NCBI RefSeq assembly: GCF_012489685.1
Contig: NC_080044.1
Span: 48,360,964 to 48,424,963 of the forward strand
Direction: 5' to 3'
From: Lotus japonicus
Lineage: Eukaryota; Streptophyta; Magnoliopsida; Fabales; Fabaceae
Length of the DNA stretch: 64,000 bases
Below are positions 43,248 to 59,036 of the stretch, one piece after another. Both the position numbers and the translations under genes were made by a program. How positions within the stretch are numbered: the first letter of the stretch is position 1; every line of letters starts with the position of its first letter. Below the pieces are notes generated by a model. That model ran no database searches. It worked only from the letters and a program-made list of their open reading frames with translations, and was not told the DNA's origin.

Positions 43248-45322
43248 GTGTCAGAGCCACTAGAGTAGCTTATTTGGCTGGCCTCACACGTGAGGTGTAA
43301 AGACTTATATATTTAGAGGCAGACTAGCTTCCAAATGGATTTAAAAAAATAAAAAAAGACTTGCTTCCAAATGAGCTATGAAGATTGATTCTTATAGGAT
43401 CATTTGATGATTTTAATAACAAACTAGATAATTTCTTTTCAAAAATTTGCATAAAGTTTTAACAGTTAAAGCACATGCATTATTTAATACATTTTATATT
43501 TAACACACCTCTTGACACAAAGCTCTTTGATTTGAAGCATGTTCCATACTAAAGGTCTATCAGATCTAAGAGAATATTCTGACAAACCCTAACAAAGCAC
43601 AAATAAGAAAAGATGATGAAATAAATGCTTACTATGTCATAAATGAGTAAAAAGTTGTCGAGTACAATAGAGGACCCTCCTTTTATAGTGGTTGGATCTG
43701 AAATCCTATGGGATTCGGGGAATTGAGCTTCACATCCAAGGTTCAATTCCCAATACAAGCAAATAAAACAAGCCCAAATCCAAAACCTAGGCGAGCGACT
43801 CTCCCTACCTGGCTAAGATCGTCCTCTGTTGGTGGTCATGTCCTTGTTTGAGAGCCCGCCCATGACTGATCTGGAGTCTTCATCTTCAATCTTGCTTATG
43901 TATGTGGCGGGTCCCCTACTTGTGAGGGACTCGCCCAACCCATAAGTAGGGGAATATAATCAATTAAACTCCAGATCACTTCATCATGGAGATTTCTCTA
44001 ATACAAATTTTCAAATATAATCAATTATTTCAACTATTAAAGTCAAGAAATGATGCACCTTTTGCAACTTGTTAACAATGGCATCCAAGTCAGCTCACAC
44101 AAGCAACCTCTTTTTCAACAAGGGTCATCATTGTCAAGATCTTGTGTTGGGAAGTCATGCAAAGATCAAGGAAGGCTACAAACAACTCCAATTGTATGTA
44201 ACTGATGATCCTCCCCCTATATAAATGATGTGGATCCTAGAGAGAGTTGGATGATTGCATTATTTGTCAAATCTAAAGAATGCAATTTTTTTCTACTTCA
44301 TGGCATGGATGTATTTTGGCCAAACCACAATGTATTTTGGTCACTATTGCACTCCTCATCTCATCTCAAATCTAACTAGCAGTACTGAAAGCTTGGGTAG
44401 TGGTTAGAACCCCAATGTTTTGAAACGGACCAAAAATTAAAGTTGCTCAAATTCATTATGGAGGTAAAAATTGGATTCCTTTTTATGAGATGAGTTTAGA
44501 AATGCTAAAATCAGGTCAAATAGAGGCCTATAGGAACCACACACCCCGCACTGAAGAAGGTGAATTCGCATGTAAATCCACATAAACAATATGATGCAAT
44601 GATAACGTAGTGGATGATGAGGCATTGGGATGGTAAAAAAAAAACGATGGATAATATGACATATGAGGTGTAAACATGACAATGATGACGTGGACTGTTT
44701 TTTGTCTGTTTTAGGCCCAACAAGACACGTAGTCAAGGTTTTAGACCATTTTGGACAATAGAGTGTTTTCTATTTGTTGAAATTCAATTAATAATCTTGA
44801 GAAATCAAAATAAATTTTATCCATTTTTTGTGTCAGACATTAGTTGTCCACAAATTTTAAGATTGTTCTGGATGCAATAGTGGGTTCAATTTGTTGAAAC
44901 TCAACTGTGAAGTGTAGATCAAGGATGAATAAATGGAGGATACAAGATCCAGAGCGATGCTCAAGTTGACAAAATATTAATTAAGTACTAGGCTGAAAGG
45001 TCTATTGAATTGTGAGGATATGATTAATACAACAAAAGAGAAAGACAAGAGGTTGACAATGTAAATAGATGGAGAGTGGTAGAAGTTGCACAAAAGTTAA
45101 TTCAAAAGCTCCCTGAATCAATATGGTAGATATATGATATATACATCACAACCATGCAACTCGAAAATATTAACAATGCAAAAATTTCAAAACAAAATAA
45201 AAATCCACAATATCTAAAAATTTTCATTCATAATAACTTATTGGTATTAAAACAAAATGCTGATCTAATCACATTTTAAATCAAAACCTAATATGTACTA
45301 AATTATATATATGTATACAGGT
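43248..45322. other. Intergenic host DNA
   Basis: About 2 kb between the MULE and the 3' end of the TPP gene. AT-rich with scattered short ORFs. A small inverted pair, CCCCTACTTGTGAGG / CCATAAGTAGGGG, lies at 43913-43952. No exons or transposon termini recognised. Confidence 0.5.
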
Positions 45323-48236
<2,914 letters not shown>

Positions 48237-49552
48237 TAAACCTAGCTAGCTAGACTATTTGAGAGGCAAGTTTCAATAAAGGTAATAAATGATAGGTCTG
48301 ATATTATGAGTGACTATGTCATGAGAAGAGGGATTATTTATGTGCAACTTATCCTAGATTTTAGCTTAACCTACTCTCTTATCTATAAAAAACCACCGCT
48401 TTAATGTTTTCTTGTCACTGCTACTGTGTGAGCAGTCCATCAAGCACGGGTTTCCCTGCAATAGGAAGCAAATTGGGATTTTCCATGACATGCAAAACAA
48501 AATGTAAGGCATATGAAACAAATGAAAACCAACAAATACCTTCTTATATACAACATTGCATTTGCAACTAGGAATGTATTAACGATCAAGGTCTTCTGAT
48601 TTGAGAGTGATTATTGCAGGATCTGCAATATAGGCATTAAATCTTTGTTTTTCTCAAGACGGTAAAATCACAAAAAAAATTACATTCACAAGACTCCCAG
48701 CAGAGTGTATTGTTGTATTGTCATTCACAGGACTCGAAACCAATACATTGCTTAAGGATAATCGCAAGTACCACCTCAACCAATAAGCTAATAATGGGAA
48801 ATGTCCAGTCTATAACCAAACATTGTGCAAGAAAACCTCTTTCGCAGTAAGTAAATCCTTTTATTTCACTGTGTCATTGAAAACCTTCAATTTCTTAATA
48901 AAATATAAAATATAGGGTTGCAGGGTATAAAAAGCTATCCTAGGAAAAGGGAATTCATGGCAGAACAAATCAATACAAGGAAAGAATCAAATATTTGAGC
49001 TGAATCCATCAAAAGTCTGAAATGATTTCATGTCCCTTGGCTGATAAATGTTTACTTTTTTATATTAGGACTTCCAGTTGCACATATAAGGCAACTACAA
49101 TCTAGATTTAGATCTAATAAGATTGTTGAAAGAATTTGGTGAAAGAAAGATAAAAAGAAAGCTCACAAAATAGATCATGCTCAGGATGATGATTCATGCA
49201 TGGCCACGATTACCAAAAATATATAATATATCAGATGAAAACGATTTTAGATTGGTACATGAGCATTTTACACATGATGGGTTTTGTATTTGATTGCTCA
49301 AGAACACATCTTAAACAATGAAATCATAAATTCGGATCCTTTCACGGTAAGCATAAAGGTAAGATCGAGATCATACCAGAATTATAAGTTACGATTGTTT
49401 TCAGCGGCGTAGAGAGCAATCGCGTTCAAAAGTCCTAAAACAAAATCACATCAATAACCCAAAAAGGAAAGAGAAGGGGGAGTTTTTTTTACTGAAACGT
49501 ATTTAGAGATCTGAATGGCTGGAAAGTATAAAAGAGATGAATAATTAATCAC
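48237..49552 (-). other. Probable 5'-UTR intron and leader of the TPP gene
   Basis: Non-coding. A plausible donor, CAAG/GTGATT on minus, lies at 49553/49552 just downstream of the predicted transcription start, so most of this interval is probably a leader intron. I cannot fix the acceptor. Confidence 0.5.
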
Positions 49553-49614
49553 CTTGAACAAAGATGAGGAATAGACGGGATGAAGGGGATGAACAAACAA
49601 AGGGAGGCTTCCGC

Positions 49615-49622
49615 TATTTATA
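49615..49622 (-). promoter_or_regulatory. Predicted TATA box of the TPP gene
   Basis: TATAAATA on the minus strand. It puts transcription start near 49590, followed within 40 bp by the leader-intron donor. Confidence 0.55.
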
Positions 49623-49652
49623 TGTTTGAGGGGATAAGTACTATTTCCTATC

Positions 49653-51566
49653 AAGTTAGTTTGATTCACGTTACAATGTTGTCATGATTCTCGTTTAATA
49701 TTTAATCATCCATTACTCTTTTTTAATCTAGAAAAATTGATCTTTAATTATCAATCACTCCAAATTGATTTTTTTTTTGAAAGAACTCCGAATTGAAAGT
49801 TGATCAAATATTTTTATCTTTAATTAAATTTATAGCTTTAAATTTTTATATTAAGACAAATACATTCTTTATAAACTTAAAATTAATCCTTGCGTGCATT
49901 TCTTCTTTTAATGAAATTATAATTATAGTTATACAACTATAATCCACCAAACAAGTATTTTTATAAAGCAAAATATTTATTGAATTATAAAAGTGTCGAG
50001 ATACAAATCCTTTCGACAAAGGAAAAGCCCACCAACATAGTTTAGCCCAAAAGTAGGCTCTACACAAAATAAAAACTCTTAAAAACAAACGAACCTAAAA
50101 CTTTCCCATCAAAAGGCCAAAAATAAAAAACCGCTAAGACTGGATCAGAATTGTTGCCTCGAAAGCAAACAACCCATAAGCGACCACCAAACAAAAACAG
50201 ATCAAAAGGAAAAAAACCCAAATCTAAACAACTTATCGATGAGGTTGGATAACAATCCTTGCCTCAACCTACCCAGCTTCCAATTCCAAGCATCAACATA
50301 GCTAAAGAAAAGACTAATCGTCGTAGACATGATAAAAAAATTATCATTAAGGTAAACGATGTTGGATGCGAGAACACCAAGCACTAGCAAGGAAACAACA
50401 ACGACCAAAGACATGACACCACCAACAATCAAAGAGAAACCCTCTCATCAGAGCCCCACAAACCAGCTCAAAAACCAAAAGTCATCGCACCATGACCTAT
50501 TTGGATAACTAGCAATGACGTAGACGAGATAACTAACATAGATCTGAAGCCCTCAAACTCGATCTGACATGCATGGGAGGCTCCATTGCTAGAAACAACC
50601 ACGACGACGACGCACCACTGCCAAAGGCTCCAGGATGCTCCAAACACACTCTGAAACCTTGTAGAAACATAAAGCTGTCGCCGAAGAGTGTGGAGAAGAA
50701 AACGAGAATGAATAACGCAACCATACTTAGAGAAAGGCATGATCGCCTTTGCATATCCACACTGCCGCGCATCGACAACCACACATAGCCACCACAAAAA
50801 GTCCCTTGCCAGTATCAATTGTCGCTGCCCTAGTAGAAACCATGAGAAAGAAGGACACGGGCTCTAGGCCCGAGCTTGCACGAACCAGCCTATCATCCTC
50901 TTCCTCATGGACCTCATTGTCGCCCTCCCCAAGCGTAGGACCTCCAAACACGCACCAACCTCTAAGAGATGTAGCCGTCATACTTCGTGTGAGGGAGCAA
51001 GAAACCCTAGAAGGTAATAGGTACACAATCTTATTGACTCGTGATCTTTTTTTTCTACATAAGTTGCCTATAGAATTTGTGGATCTCTCGTGGTGGTAAA
51101 ATAAGATTACTCTTTTACATAAGATTAATTTTTGTTTTTTTTTCTTTCAAAAGCAAAAAGATTTATTCATAAAAATTGAGAGGTTTGAGAAAAAATCTTT
51201 CTAAATACATGGTTACCTCACAAAAAGTAATTTCACCTCAAAACGACATAAAGAAAACACTCCTACCCCTTTGCATTATACATAAAACCTCCCTCAAATT
51301 AGACCGTAAAAGTACACCCGACAAACACTCTAATACCATGATTTTACCAAATGAAAGACCCCCACCACCATAACGTCTATACCTCTCACCCCACCCGATA
51401 CACAAAATTCATAGATGCAGTTTAACAAATTTTTCTGCATATTTTGCTTCAGCCCTTCAATTTGCTTTACATCAGAATCATTGAAAACCAATCCTAAACT
51501 ACCTTACTTCCAAACTCACAAATGTACAAGAATTATTTACCAATTCCTCATTTCTTATATTTATGC
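49653..51566. other. Intergenic DNA with degenerate repeat-like sequence
   Basis: AT-rich flanks around a more GC-balanced 50100-51050 stretch that has overlapping ORFs on both strands but no recognisable domain. It could be an eroded element; I see no termini. Confidence 0.4.
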
Positions 51567-52393
51567 CACTACAAGAAAATAATAATTACCAACAAATTTT
51601 GAACGACAATCCCAAAACCGTCGTAAAATCTCGCTATTATAAACGGTCGAACTTAGCGATGGAAAATGTCATTAGTGATTAAGCGGTAATATTTTTTGTG
51701 GTTGGATTCTTACCAAATTTGAAATTGTTTCTCACCAATAATTTGGTGGACTTAAAAAATTCAAAAATTATAACCGACGGAAAAAACCATTGGTTATTTC
51801 AAAATTTGAAAATGTCGAATATCGAATAACACGGTGAACTTTAAAATATTTGAAAAATTATTACCGACCAAAAATGCCGTCTTCAAATTACCACACACCA
51901 AAAACTTGGCGAAATTTTAAAAAATCAAAAATTAGTTATCGACGGTTTATAAATACGAGTATGCATACCATGTTATTCACTCCTCCTCTTCTTCTTCTTT
52001 CGAATAGATTATAAATAATGATAATTTTAAAGACCACAAAATTGTCTATTTGTTGCATATAAGAATGTCACCTCGATATTTTTATTCACAACAAATGGAG
52101 TATTTTTGTGCATACCAAATCAATTACTGACGGAAAAAGTCATCGGTTATTTAGCGACGAAAAAAACTGACAATAAGTAGTGATAAGAAAAATCGTCGGT
52201 AATTAGCGACAAAAAAATCATTATTAAGTTGGCGACAGATTACCGACAAAATTTTGGAAGACCTTGGAAAAAAATACCGACGAGCCATATAGCAACGACT
52301 TTTTGACCGTCAGTAATTGAGCATTACAGACAATTTTTTTTTGGCTTAGCAACGATTTTGGACATCGATAAAATGCATTTTTCCGGTAGCGTG
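51567..52393. mobile_element. CACTA-like non-autonomous element
   Basis: Begins CACTACAAGAAAA, a typical plant CACTA terminus, and ends TTTTTCCGGTAGCGTG, a degenerate inverse of a CACTACCGGAAAA-type end. The interior is dense in ACCGACGG, TTAGCGACGG and their inverses, like CACTA subterminal repeats. I cannot find a clear 3-bp duplication, so the boundaries are tentative. No transposase. Confidence 0.55.
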
Positions 52394-52789
52394 CATTCTT
52401 CATTGCTTTAAGAAATCACCCACTATTTTTATCCACCTACTTTAGGGAAAATTAATAACGATTTGATGAAGGTTTCATACATCAGAATCATCAAACATTT
52501 ATTTAGGAAATCCAAGGGACAGGTAAGTAAGCCCTTAGTTGAGACCCGAAAAATAATTTTGCTTGCTAATAACATTTATTAGAAAAATAAAAAATTTAAA
52601 TAATTATATAAAGCAACTACAATTCAAAAAACATTGTTTTAGTCTTAAGGGTGAGAACACAGGTTCAATCTCCGGAAAAAAAAAATTGTTGGGAGAGAGA
52701 ACTACAATTTTATGAAAGAGAATTAGAGTCAGAGATAAAAGAACACTCAATTTTGTATTATTAAACTATTGTGATAAATTTATAGTATC

Positions 52790-53152
52790 TTTTGCTAGTC
52801 TTAGTTTTTGTTTATGTTTTCTTTTAGTTTTTGGTGTCTCAACTCTATGGCGTTCTGGTCGGTTTTGATTGTTGGGTCTTTTGTTTTGCTAGCTGGGCTA
52901 GGCCCCTGTTATGCAGGTGTCGTGCGGTTGGTGAGATTTAATCTTGTCACTATTTTTTCGACTTCAAATGGGGATCCATTTCGGTCGTGCAGGCGCAAGG
53001 GTTTTAGTTTCACTTTAAAGCATTTTGTGGGGTTTCTTTAGAGGTCTTTTGGAGGGTTTTGGTTGTGGCAGCATTTTGTTGGCTTGGTAACTGTACCCAT
53101 GTTGAGAGAGGTTGTTTTTCAACTTTATATATATATATCTTTCGTTTTCGAA
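52790..53152 (+). mobile_element. Truncated 3' end of a plant LINE
   Basis: A T/G-rich segment ending in TTTCGTTTTCGAAAAAAAA, typical of plant L1-like 3' ends with a short A tail. No ORF2 sequence is present, as in 5'-truncated copies. Family assignment rests on composition and tail only. Confidence 0.4.
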
Positions 53153-53600
53153 AAAAAATAATATGATTCTTGAATATAATATATTTTTACAATATATTAT
53201 TTGGTATATATATTATATTATAATATTATTTTTATTCAACTCACTACTTTTTTTATTGTTATTGTCTTATTATATTACATCATAAAAATATAAATATTAA
53301 AATTATATTTGAATTTCTCAATTAAAATATGATATAATATATTATCGATTCAATATATAATATAATTTTTTATTTTTTATAATTTTATAATAATATATAA
53401 AAATATTAATATTATTATAATACAATATAAAAATATATTATATAATATAAATATATAAAAGATATTATAAAATATAAATATATAAAATATATTTATATAA
53501 TATAAATATATAAAAATATAATATATAATATAATATAATTATAATAGTATAATCTTTTTCATTTTATAATGTGATATAATATAATTATATAACATTCTAG
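53153..53600. repeat. Extreme AT-rich tract
   Basis: Nearly pure A/T, made of ATATAATATAAAT-type imperfect repeats. It directly precedes the katanin-like retrocopy and may have served as a target for AT-preferring insertion. Confidence 0.8.
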
Positions 53601-53687
53601 AGACGCGAAAAGAGTGAGCTGGCTTCCTCATCGTTCCTCCATTCTAGAGAGAGAAGCACTTTCTCAACCCCCCTCTCTCTCTCTAAA

Positions 53688-54902
53688 ATGGCTGATGAAG
53701 AACCAATGCCTACTCGCTGGTCTTTCCAGGACTTCAAATTGTATTATGATTCAAAGTTTGGGAGGAAGAAGGTTGTGCAGAATGGCGAGACTAATGATAA
53801 AGTTGTCGGTAATGGAAGTTCGTTGAGCATAATATCGAATGGTAATGGGCATTCCAAAAGGTCATCAGATATGGCCATTTACGAGCAGCTTCGGAGCCAG
53901 GGGCATAATGGGATCCACACTAATGATGTTTCACCGAACAATATGTATGAAAGGCCGCATAAGTGTTTGCTTCCACCTTTTGAATCTGCAGAAATGCGTA
54001 CTTTAGCAGAGAGCTTAAGTAGGGATATCATTTGTGGGAGTCTAGATGTGAAGTGGGAAAGCATAAAGGGGCTAGAGAATGCAAAATGCTTACTTAAAGA
54101 AGCTGTTGTAATGCCAATTAAATATCCCAAGTACTTTACTGGTTTGTTATCACCATGGAAGGGAATTCTCCTTTTTGGCCCCCCAGGGACGGGAAAGACA
54201 ATGCTTGCAAAGGCAGTTGCAACAGAGTGCAAGACTACATTTTTTAATATTTCAACATCATCTGTTGTCAGTAAATGGCGAGGAGATTCAGAGAAATTAG
54301 TGAAGGTGTTATTTCAGCTTGCCAGGCATCATGCACCCTCAACAATATTTCTTGATGAAATTGATGCAATCATTAGTCAACGTGGTGAAGCACGCAGTGA
54401 ACATGGAGCAAGTAGACGATTGAAAACTGAGCTACTCATTCAAATGGACGGTTTAACACAGACAGATGAACTTGTTTTTGTTTTGGCTGCAACAAATCTT
54501 CCCTGGGAATTGGATGCAGCCATGCTTCGACGTCTTGAGAAGCGAATCCTTGTACCACTTCCTGAACCAGAGGCGAGAATAGCAATGTTTGAGGAACTCC
54601 TTCCCCCGCAGCCTGATGAGGAATCAATCCCCTATGATTTGCTGGTCAACCAGACCGAGGGGTATTCTGGCTCGGATATTCGATTACTTTGTAAAGAGGT
54701 AGCAATGCAGCCTTTGAGACGTTTGATGTCACAACTTGAATAGAGACAAGATTTGGTGCCTGAAGAAGAGCTACCAAAAGTTGGGCCAATCAGACCTGAG
54801 GATATACTGGCAGCTTTGAGGAACACAAGGCCATCTGCACATCTCCATGCCCACAAATATGACAAGTTTAATGCTGATTATGGTAGTCAAATACTTCAAT
54901 GA
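53688..54902 (+). pseudogene. Intronless katanin-p60-like (KATNAL2/CCP1-type) AAA ATPase retrocopy
   Basis: A 351-codon ORF from ATG 53688 ending at TAG 54741-54743. The same frame remains open past that TAG to TGA 54900-54902 with family-like C-terminal sequence (LRNTRPSAHLHAHKYDKFN), so the stop is premature. The AAA module has Walker [14 protein letters not shown], Walker [11 protein letters not shown], sensor [10 protein letters not shown] and an arginine-finger region LRRLEKR. The N-terminus ([21 protein letters not shown]) is that of the plant katanin A-like 2 group. Genes of this group normally have many introns, and none are present, so this is a processed copy. Truncation removes the C-terminal Vps4-like segment. 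A cDNA-like leader (from about 53600) and an A-rich stretch near 55205 fit retroposition. Confidence 0.82.
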
Positions 54903-57900
54903 AAAGATATTGTTGTTATTGTTAGCTTGTCCAAGATTAAGTTGTCATAAAATTGTTGTTGTACCACTAGGAAAATATAAAACATGTTATTTACATATTT
55001 TCTTGAGATGCTTCATATTATTCTAAGTGAGTGACTATATCAATTGAACGCTTTCTGAATGGTTGTGATTTTTTACAATCCCCAGATTGTGCTTGTGTAA
55101 CAGTCATTTCTTACAAAATTTCTCTGCAACTTGGTATACGTTTTTTTCCCATTATGAGTACCAAGAATTTGTACTTCATTAACAATCGATTGTCATTATT
55201 TTTTCAAAAAAAATATTATAATATCAATATAATAATATAATATTTTTTATTTATAGAAACCCTATCGCGCCTCTTCTTGACCCAGATCGTGCCTCCATCA
55301 ACCCATTTCGCGCCTCCCTCAACCTAGATTCGCGGTGGTTAAGCATGCTTGGGAATCAATGAGATGATGGCAAGCTGGCTTCCTCGTTCTCGATCTTTCT
55401 CATCCCTGTTTCCTTTCCTTCAAGTCCTCATCTCGATCTTTCTACTCAATAATGGCAGATATCTGGATGAGAACCAACAGACTATGGCCAGCTGGCTTCC
55501 ATGGCAACAAGTGGGAATCATTTTCCCATCATCTCGGTCAGATTCGCTTAAGCAAAGGAGAAGATAAAGATGAGCTGTCTTCGACCGCGAACGAGATCCA
55601 ACCAAGATGCCCAGATCCAACACCAATACCCACAACCTTTTGACCCAATCAGGGCCAGAGAGAAAGCTGCACAAGAGTGGAGCCATTGAAGAAGAATGAA
55701 GCAGACTTGTATTTCTAAGTCTGAAGAAGATGAGTTGGGGGATCAGGGAGGAAGATGATTTGGGGAAGAATAAGGGTTTGTGTTTCTGGGTTATTGATTG
55801 GGAATTTTGTGCGATTTGGGGAACTTGTGTGATTTGGGGGGAAGGGGGTTAATTTGGGTTTGTTAATTAGATTAGAGTTAGTTTTGTTAATTTGTTTTAT
55901 TTTTGTTAATTTAATTTAATTTTCTGATGTGTTAATTTTTTTAAATCCACGTAAGTCTCATTAACTCAGACAGCAGGCCATGTCATCATTCACTGGAGCT
56001 CTGGGCTCCGGTGAGGATTCAGCCCAAATATTCTGCAAAATAAGACCTCTTGCTAAAAAACTTCCGACAATAGACCTAGTTCAAATGACAAGACAAAGAC
56101 AGAAATTAATTTGAGGAATAAGCCTAAATGATCGGGGAAAACCGATCAAGACTACCTGGAAAGGGATAGGGAGAGAGGAGAGTGGCGAAACTCCGGTGAG
56201 GGGGTGGTGAGATGATGATCTTGACGGTGCTCCATTGTTCGTCGTGCCCGGGAGGGGTCCCTGCGATGACACTTCGACGCTCAAATTAGAATGTAGGTCT
56301 AAGGGACTAAGAAATAAGGATAGAATAATGTGTACCTTAAGTTCTTCCATGCCTTGACTTTTATAGAGTTTAGGATTGCGCGGTTTGAGACGGTCATGAG
56401 TGCCTAGTTCATCCTCGAGCTCCGTGCCTTTGCCTTGATTGCTGGTCCATAATTACTTAGTTGGCCGGTCAGGGTAGATCGTATCTAGTCTTGTTCGGGT
56501 AAGGAGACAGCGCGGTCGACCCAAGGGGTGATCAGTTGGAGCGTCTCCCAGAACACTAAACTATATTAACTTGTATATTATATTTTTCTTAGTCACGATA
56601 GATAAAATAGTTTTCAATTTTATACAACAATATCCTTATCTTGTAACCCAGAAAACTGAACCATAGGAAAAATGTTAAGGTGTCCATCGGACATCTCGAG
56701 GTGATCAAAAAGAACTTCTAGACATACAACTTAGGAAATGTCAAAAAAATCACTTTTTTTAATGTGAAAACGGCCATGCCATCTCCTTAATTTTTGGGTA
56801 TAAATTATGTAAAAAATACATATTAACTATCAATAAAGAGATGGATCCATCAATCGGTTAATACCTAAGGTATTTTATGACATTAATAAATTTAATAAGT
56901 GAATTATTTCATAAAATAAAATAAGAGGGATCGATTAAACATATAGTGATAAGCAAAAACTCATTGGAAAACACCTGTTGTTTTTTTTAAAAAGCAAAAA
57001 ATTGAAGATAGAACAAAGTATGCACTTGCTATCGTTTCCTGTTGTGCACCAATGTTCCACATCTTGCAATGAAGAGACTAATTCCCTCGTGTAAGACCCG
57101 GTTTTAGGCCATATTATTTTGATAATAATATTGAATAATATTCTGTGAATTATTTGTGTTATATGTGATACTATGCCTCTAGAAAGGGAAATTATTTTAT
57201 TAGGGACATTATTAGACCTTAATAATATCTAGATGACGATGTACTCCTCATTACGATCGTTTTGACTGTGAAATCGCTAGAGTTATTTTGCGACGACTTT
57301 TAGGTTAAAATCGGCCCGACAACGGCGATGAGTTGGCGAATCGAGTAGGCGAGGAAATTTTGTGGGTCACACCTAATGGGGAGGTTCTGGACATATTTAT
57401 AAAAATATTCTATGAGGGGATATTCCTTCCTTCTACAACAGCAACAACAACAGCAAATAGCCAACAGTTACAGCCCAATAAAATGGGTTTTTATTTAATT
57501 GGTTTTTGAATTTCAAATTGGGGATTTGGAGAGAGGAAAGAGAAATGGTTTTTGAATTTCAAATTGGGGATTTTATGGTGCATTAAGAAGGGATTTTTGT
57601 GATTAATGTACCTATTCACCTAAAAACAACCTTGTTTTGTGTTTGATGGTTTTTTGAGTGAAAATATGACCATAACATTATATGGTGGGTGGCCAAGCTT
57701 GGAGAAGGAGGAGGAAATGTGGTTTTCTTTCTTTTCCACTTAATGACTAGTCTTTATGAAGGAGCAAATCAAGGGCTTGATTCCTTTGACTTTCTTTGAA
57801 TGGGGGACTTGAGTAAGAGATTTTAAAACCTTAAAGGGCCATGACAAATCTGATTTAAAGAATTAAGGATTGGATTTTGAACTTTCAAAAAGATGAAGGC

Positions 57901-58073
57901 CTTATTTATTTTATTTCAAATATGGGTGATAGAGCGAATTTTTGCAAAACCCTAGTTGTTGGGTTGTTTGGGGAGATTTCACTCTTCTTTTCAATATCAC
58001 TAGAACTGAATTATAAAGGCACAACCATACTCCTATTTAACGTAAAACATTCAACAAGAGAAGAAATAGTTTT
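54903..58073. other. Intergenic host DNA with unclassified remnants
   Basis: 54903-55240 is the 3' untranslated part of the retrocopy. 55250-55700 is a moderately GC-rich stretch with short ORFs and no domains. 56040-56560 is GC-richer and may be an eroded retroelement. Near 57091 a TGTAAGACCCGGTTTTAGG start resembles some plant LTR ends, but no partner is present. A 40-bp direct repeat (GGTTTTTGAATTTCAAATTG) occurs at 57500 and 57547. Confidence 0.4.
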
Positions 58074-58145
58074 GTGAGAAAGAAAGGGAGAGAAAGAGAG
58101 CCGTCGAGAGAGAGAGTGAGAGAGGGACGTGCGCGAGAGAGAGGG
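58074..58145. repeat. GA-rich purine tract
   Basis: Dense GAGAGA-type sequence immediately left of the Tat element LTR, so this was the likely insertion target. Confidence 0.6.
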
Positions 58146-58456
58146 TGGACTAGGCGAGACCCCTGGGTCCCTCGCCCAGGGGACTTGTCCTTGGGCGGGG
58201 AACGCACCATGACCTTGGGCCTCCCTTCCCGAGGCCCAACTGGAAGAGAAGGAGACGCCGAAGCCCAACTCCACCTCTATAAATAGGAGGGAAATACCAA
58301 TTGTAAAGGACTCTTGGCTCATTTGAGTAATAATAGCATTGAAATTCAGTTACATTTTCTCTCTCTAAGTGGTTAGAGCTTCTCTCTCTAAGCATTCTCA
58401 TCACCTTCTTCATACTTTGGGTACTACCTTCCCTCTCTATGTTCTAGCACGGAACA
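58146..58456 (+). repeat. Tat element 5' LTR (second element)
   Basis: 311 bp, TGGAC...GGAACA, TATA box TATAAATA at 58278-58285. Related to 34004-34323 with moderate divergence, including a shortened stretch after GAGGCCCAACTGG. Confidence 0.88.
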
Positions 58457-58649
58457 TTTGGCGCCGTCTGTGGGGATCGGTAGATTTCTATTCCCGGACT
58501 ACGTGGATCGTGATTCAGAGGAGTGAAACTGATTTTTCCGAGCGATTTTCTGAAATTTTGTTCGTAGATAGTGATTGAGAGGAGAGATTCCTTGATTCTG
58601 AGTTTCGAAGAATTTCCGTTGGAGCATCTAGGAAAACCAGTGGAGCTCA

Positions 58650-59036
58650 ATGGTGAGGCATCGATTGTCAGATGGAGAGAGGTTCGAGCGAGCACGCGAG
58701 CCGCCACAACGACACGATGAGCAAGCATGGTCTTTAGCTTCTTTCTTGAGAAATGAGGGAGGTGTGCATCTTCAACCTCAAGAACCGAGTGATGGAGCGG
58801 GTTGGCGAGGGATGATTCACAACGTCATAAATCGCCTGGAACGACATGATACGGAAACGAGCGCCACAAACACAGCGCCGAGCTTGATGCTTCATACAAA
58901 CAACATTACCGGGATTCCGTACAACGACTGGAGTTTCCTTTTTCTCAAGGAAAGAAGGAAGCGGAGTGGTGTGCTTATCACCGAATCCCAGGACACGATA
59001 CTGGAAAATGTCGGGCTCTACAGCGCGCGGTGGTAA
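58650..59036 (+). pseudogene. gag remnant of the second Tat element
   Basis: A 128-codon frame rich in Arg, Glu and His, with a possible gag N-terminus (GMIHNVINRLERHD). The capsid core seen in the first Tat element is absent, so most of gag appears deleted. Assignment rests mainly on position between PBS and protease. Confidence 0.4.

Noticed and set aside
43913..43952. Inverted CCCCTACTT pair as a transposon terminus
   Set aside because: Too short, with no duplication and no partner; treated as a chance hairpin.
50468..51099. Overlapping ORFs on both strands as a host gene
   Set aside because: No domains, no convincing splice pattern, and low-complexity hydrophobic or Ser-rich translations.
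57091..58073. TGTAAGACCCGG start as a complete LTR
   Set aside because: No second copy, no CA end with a duplication, and no PBS downstream; at most a fragment.
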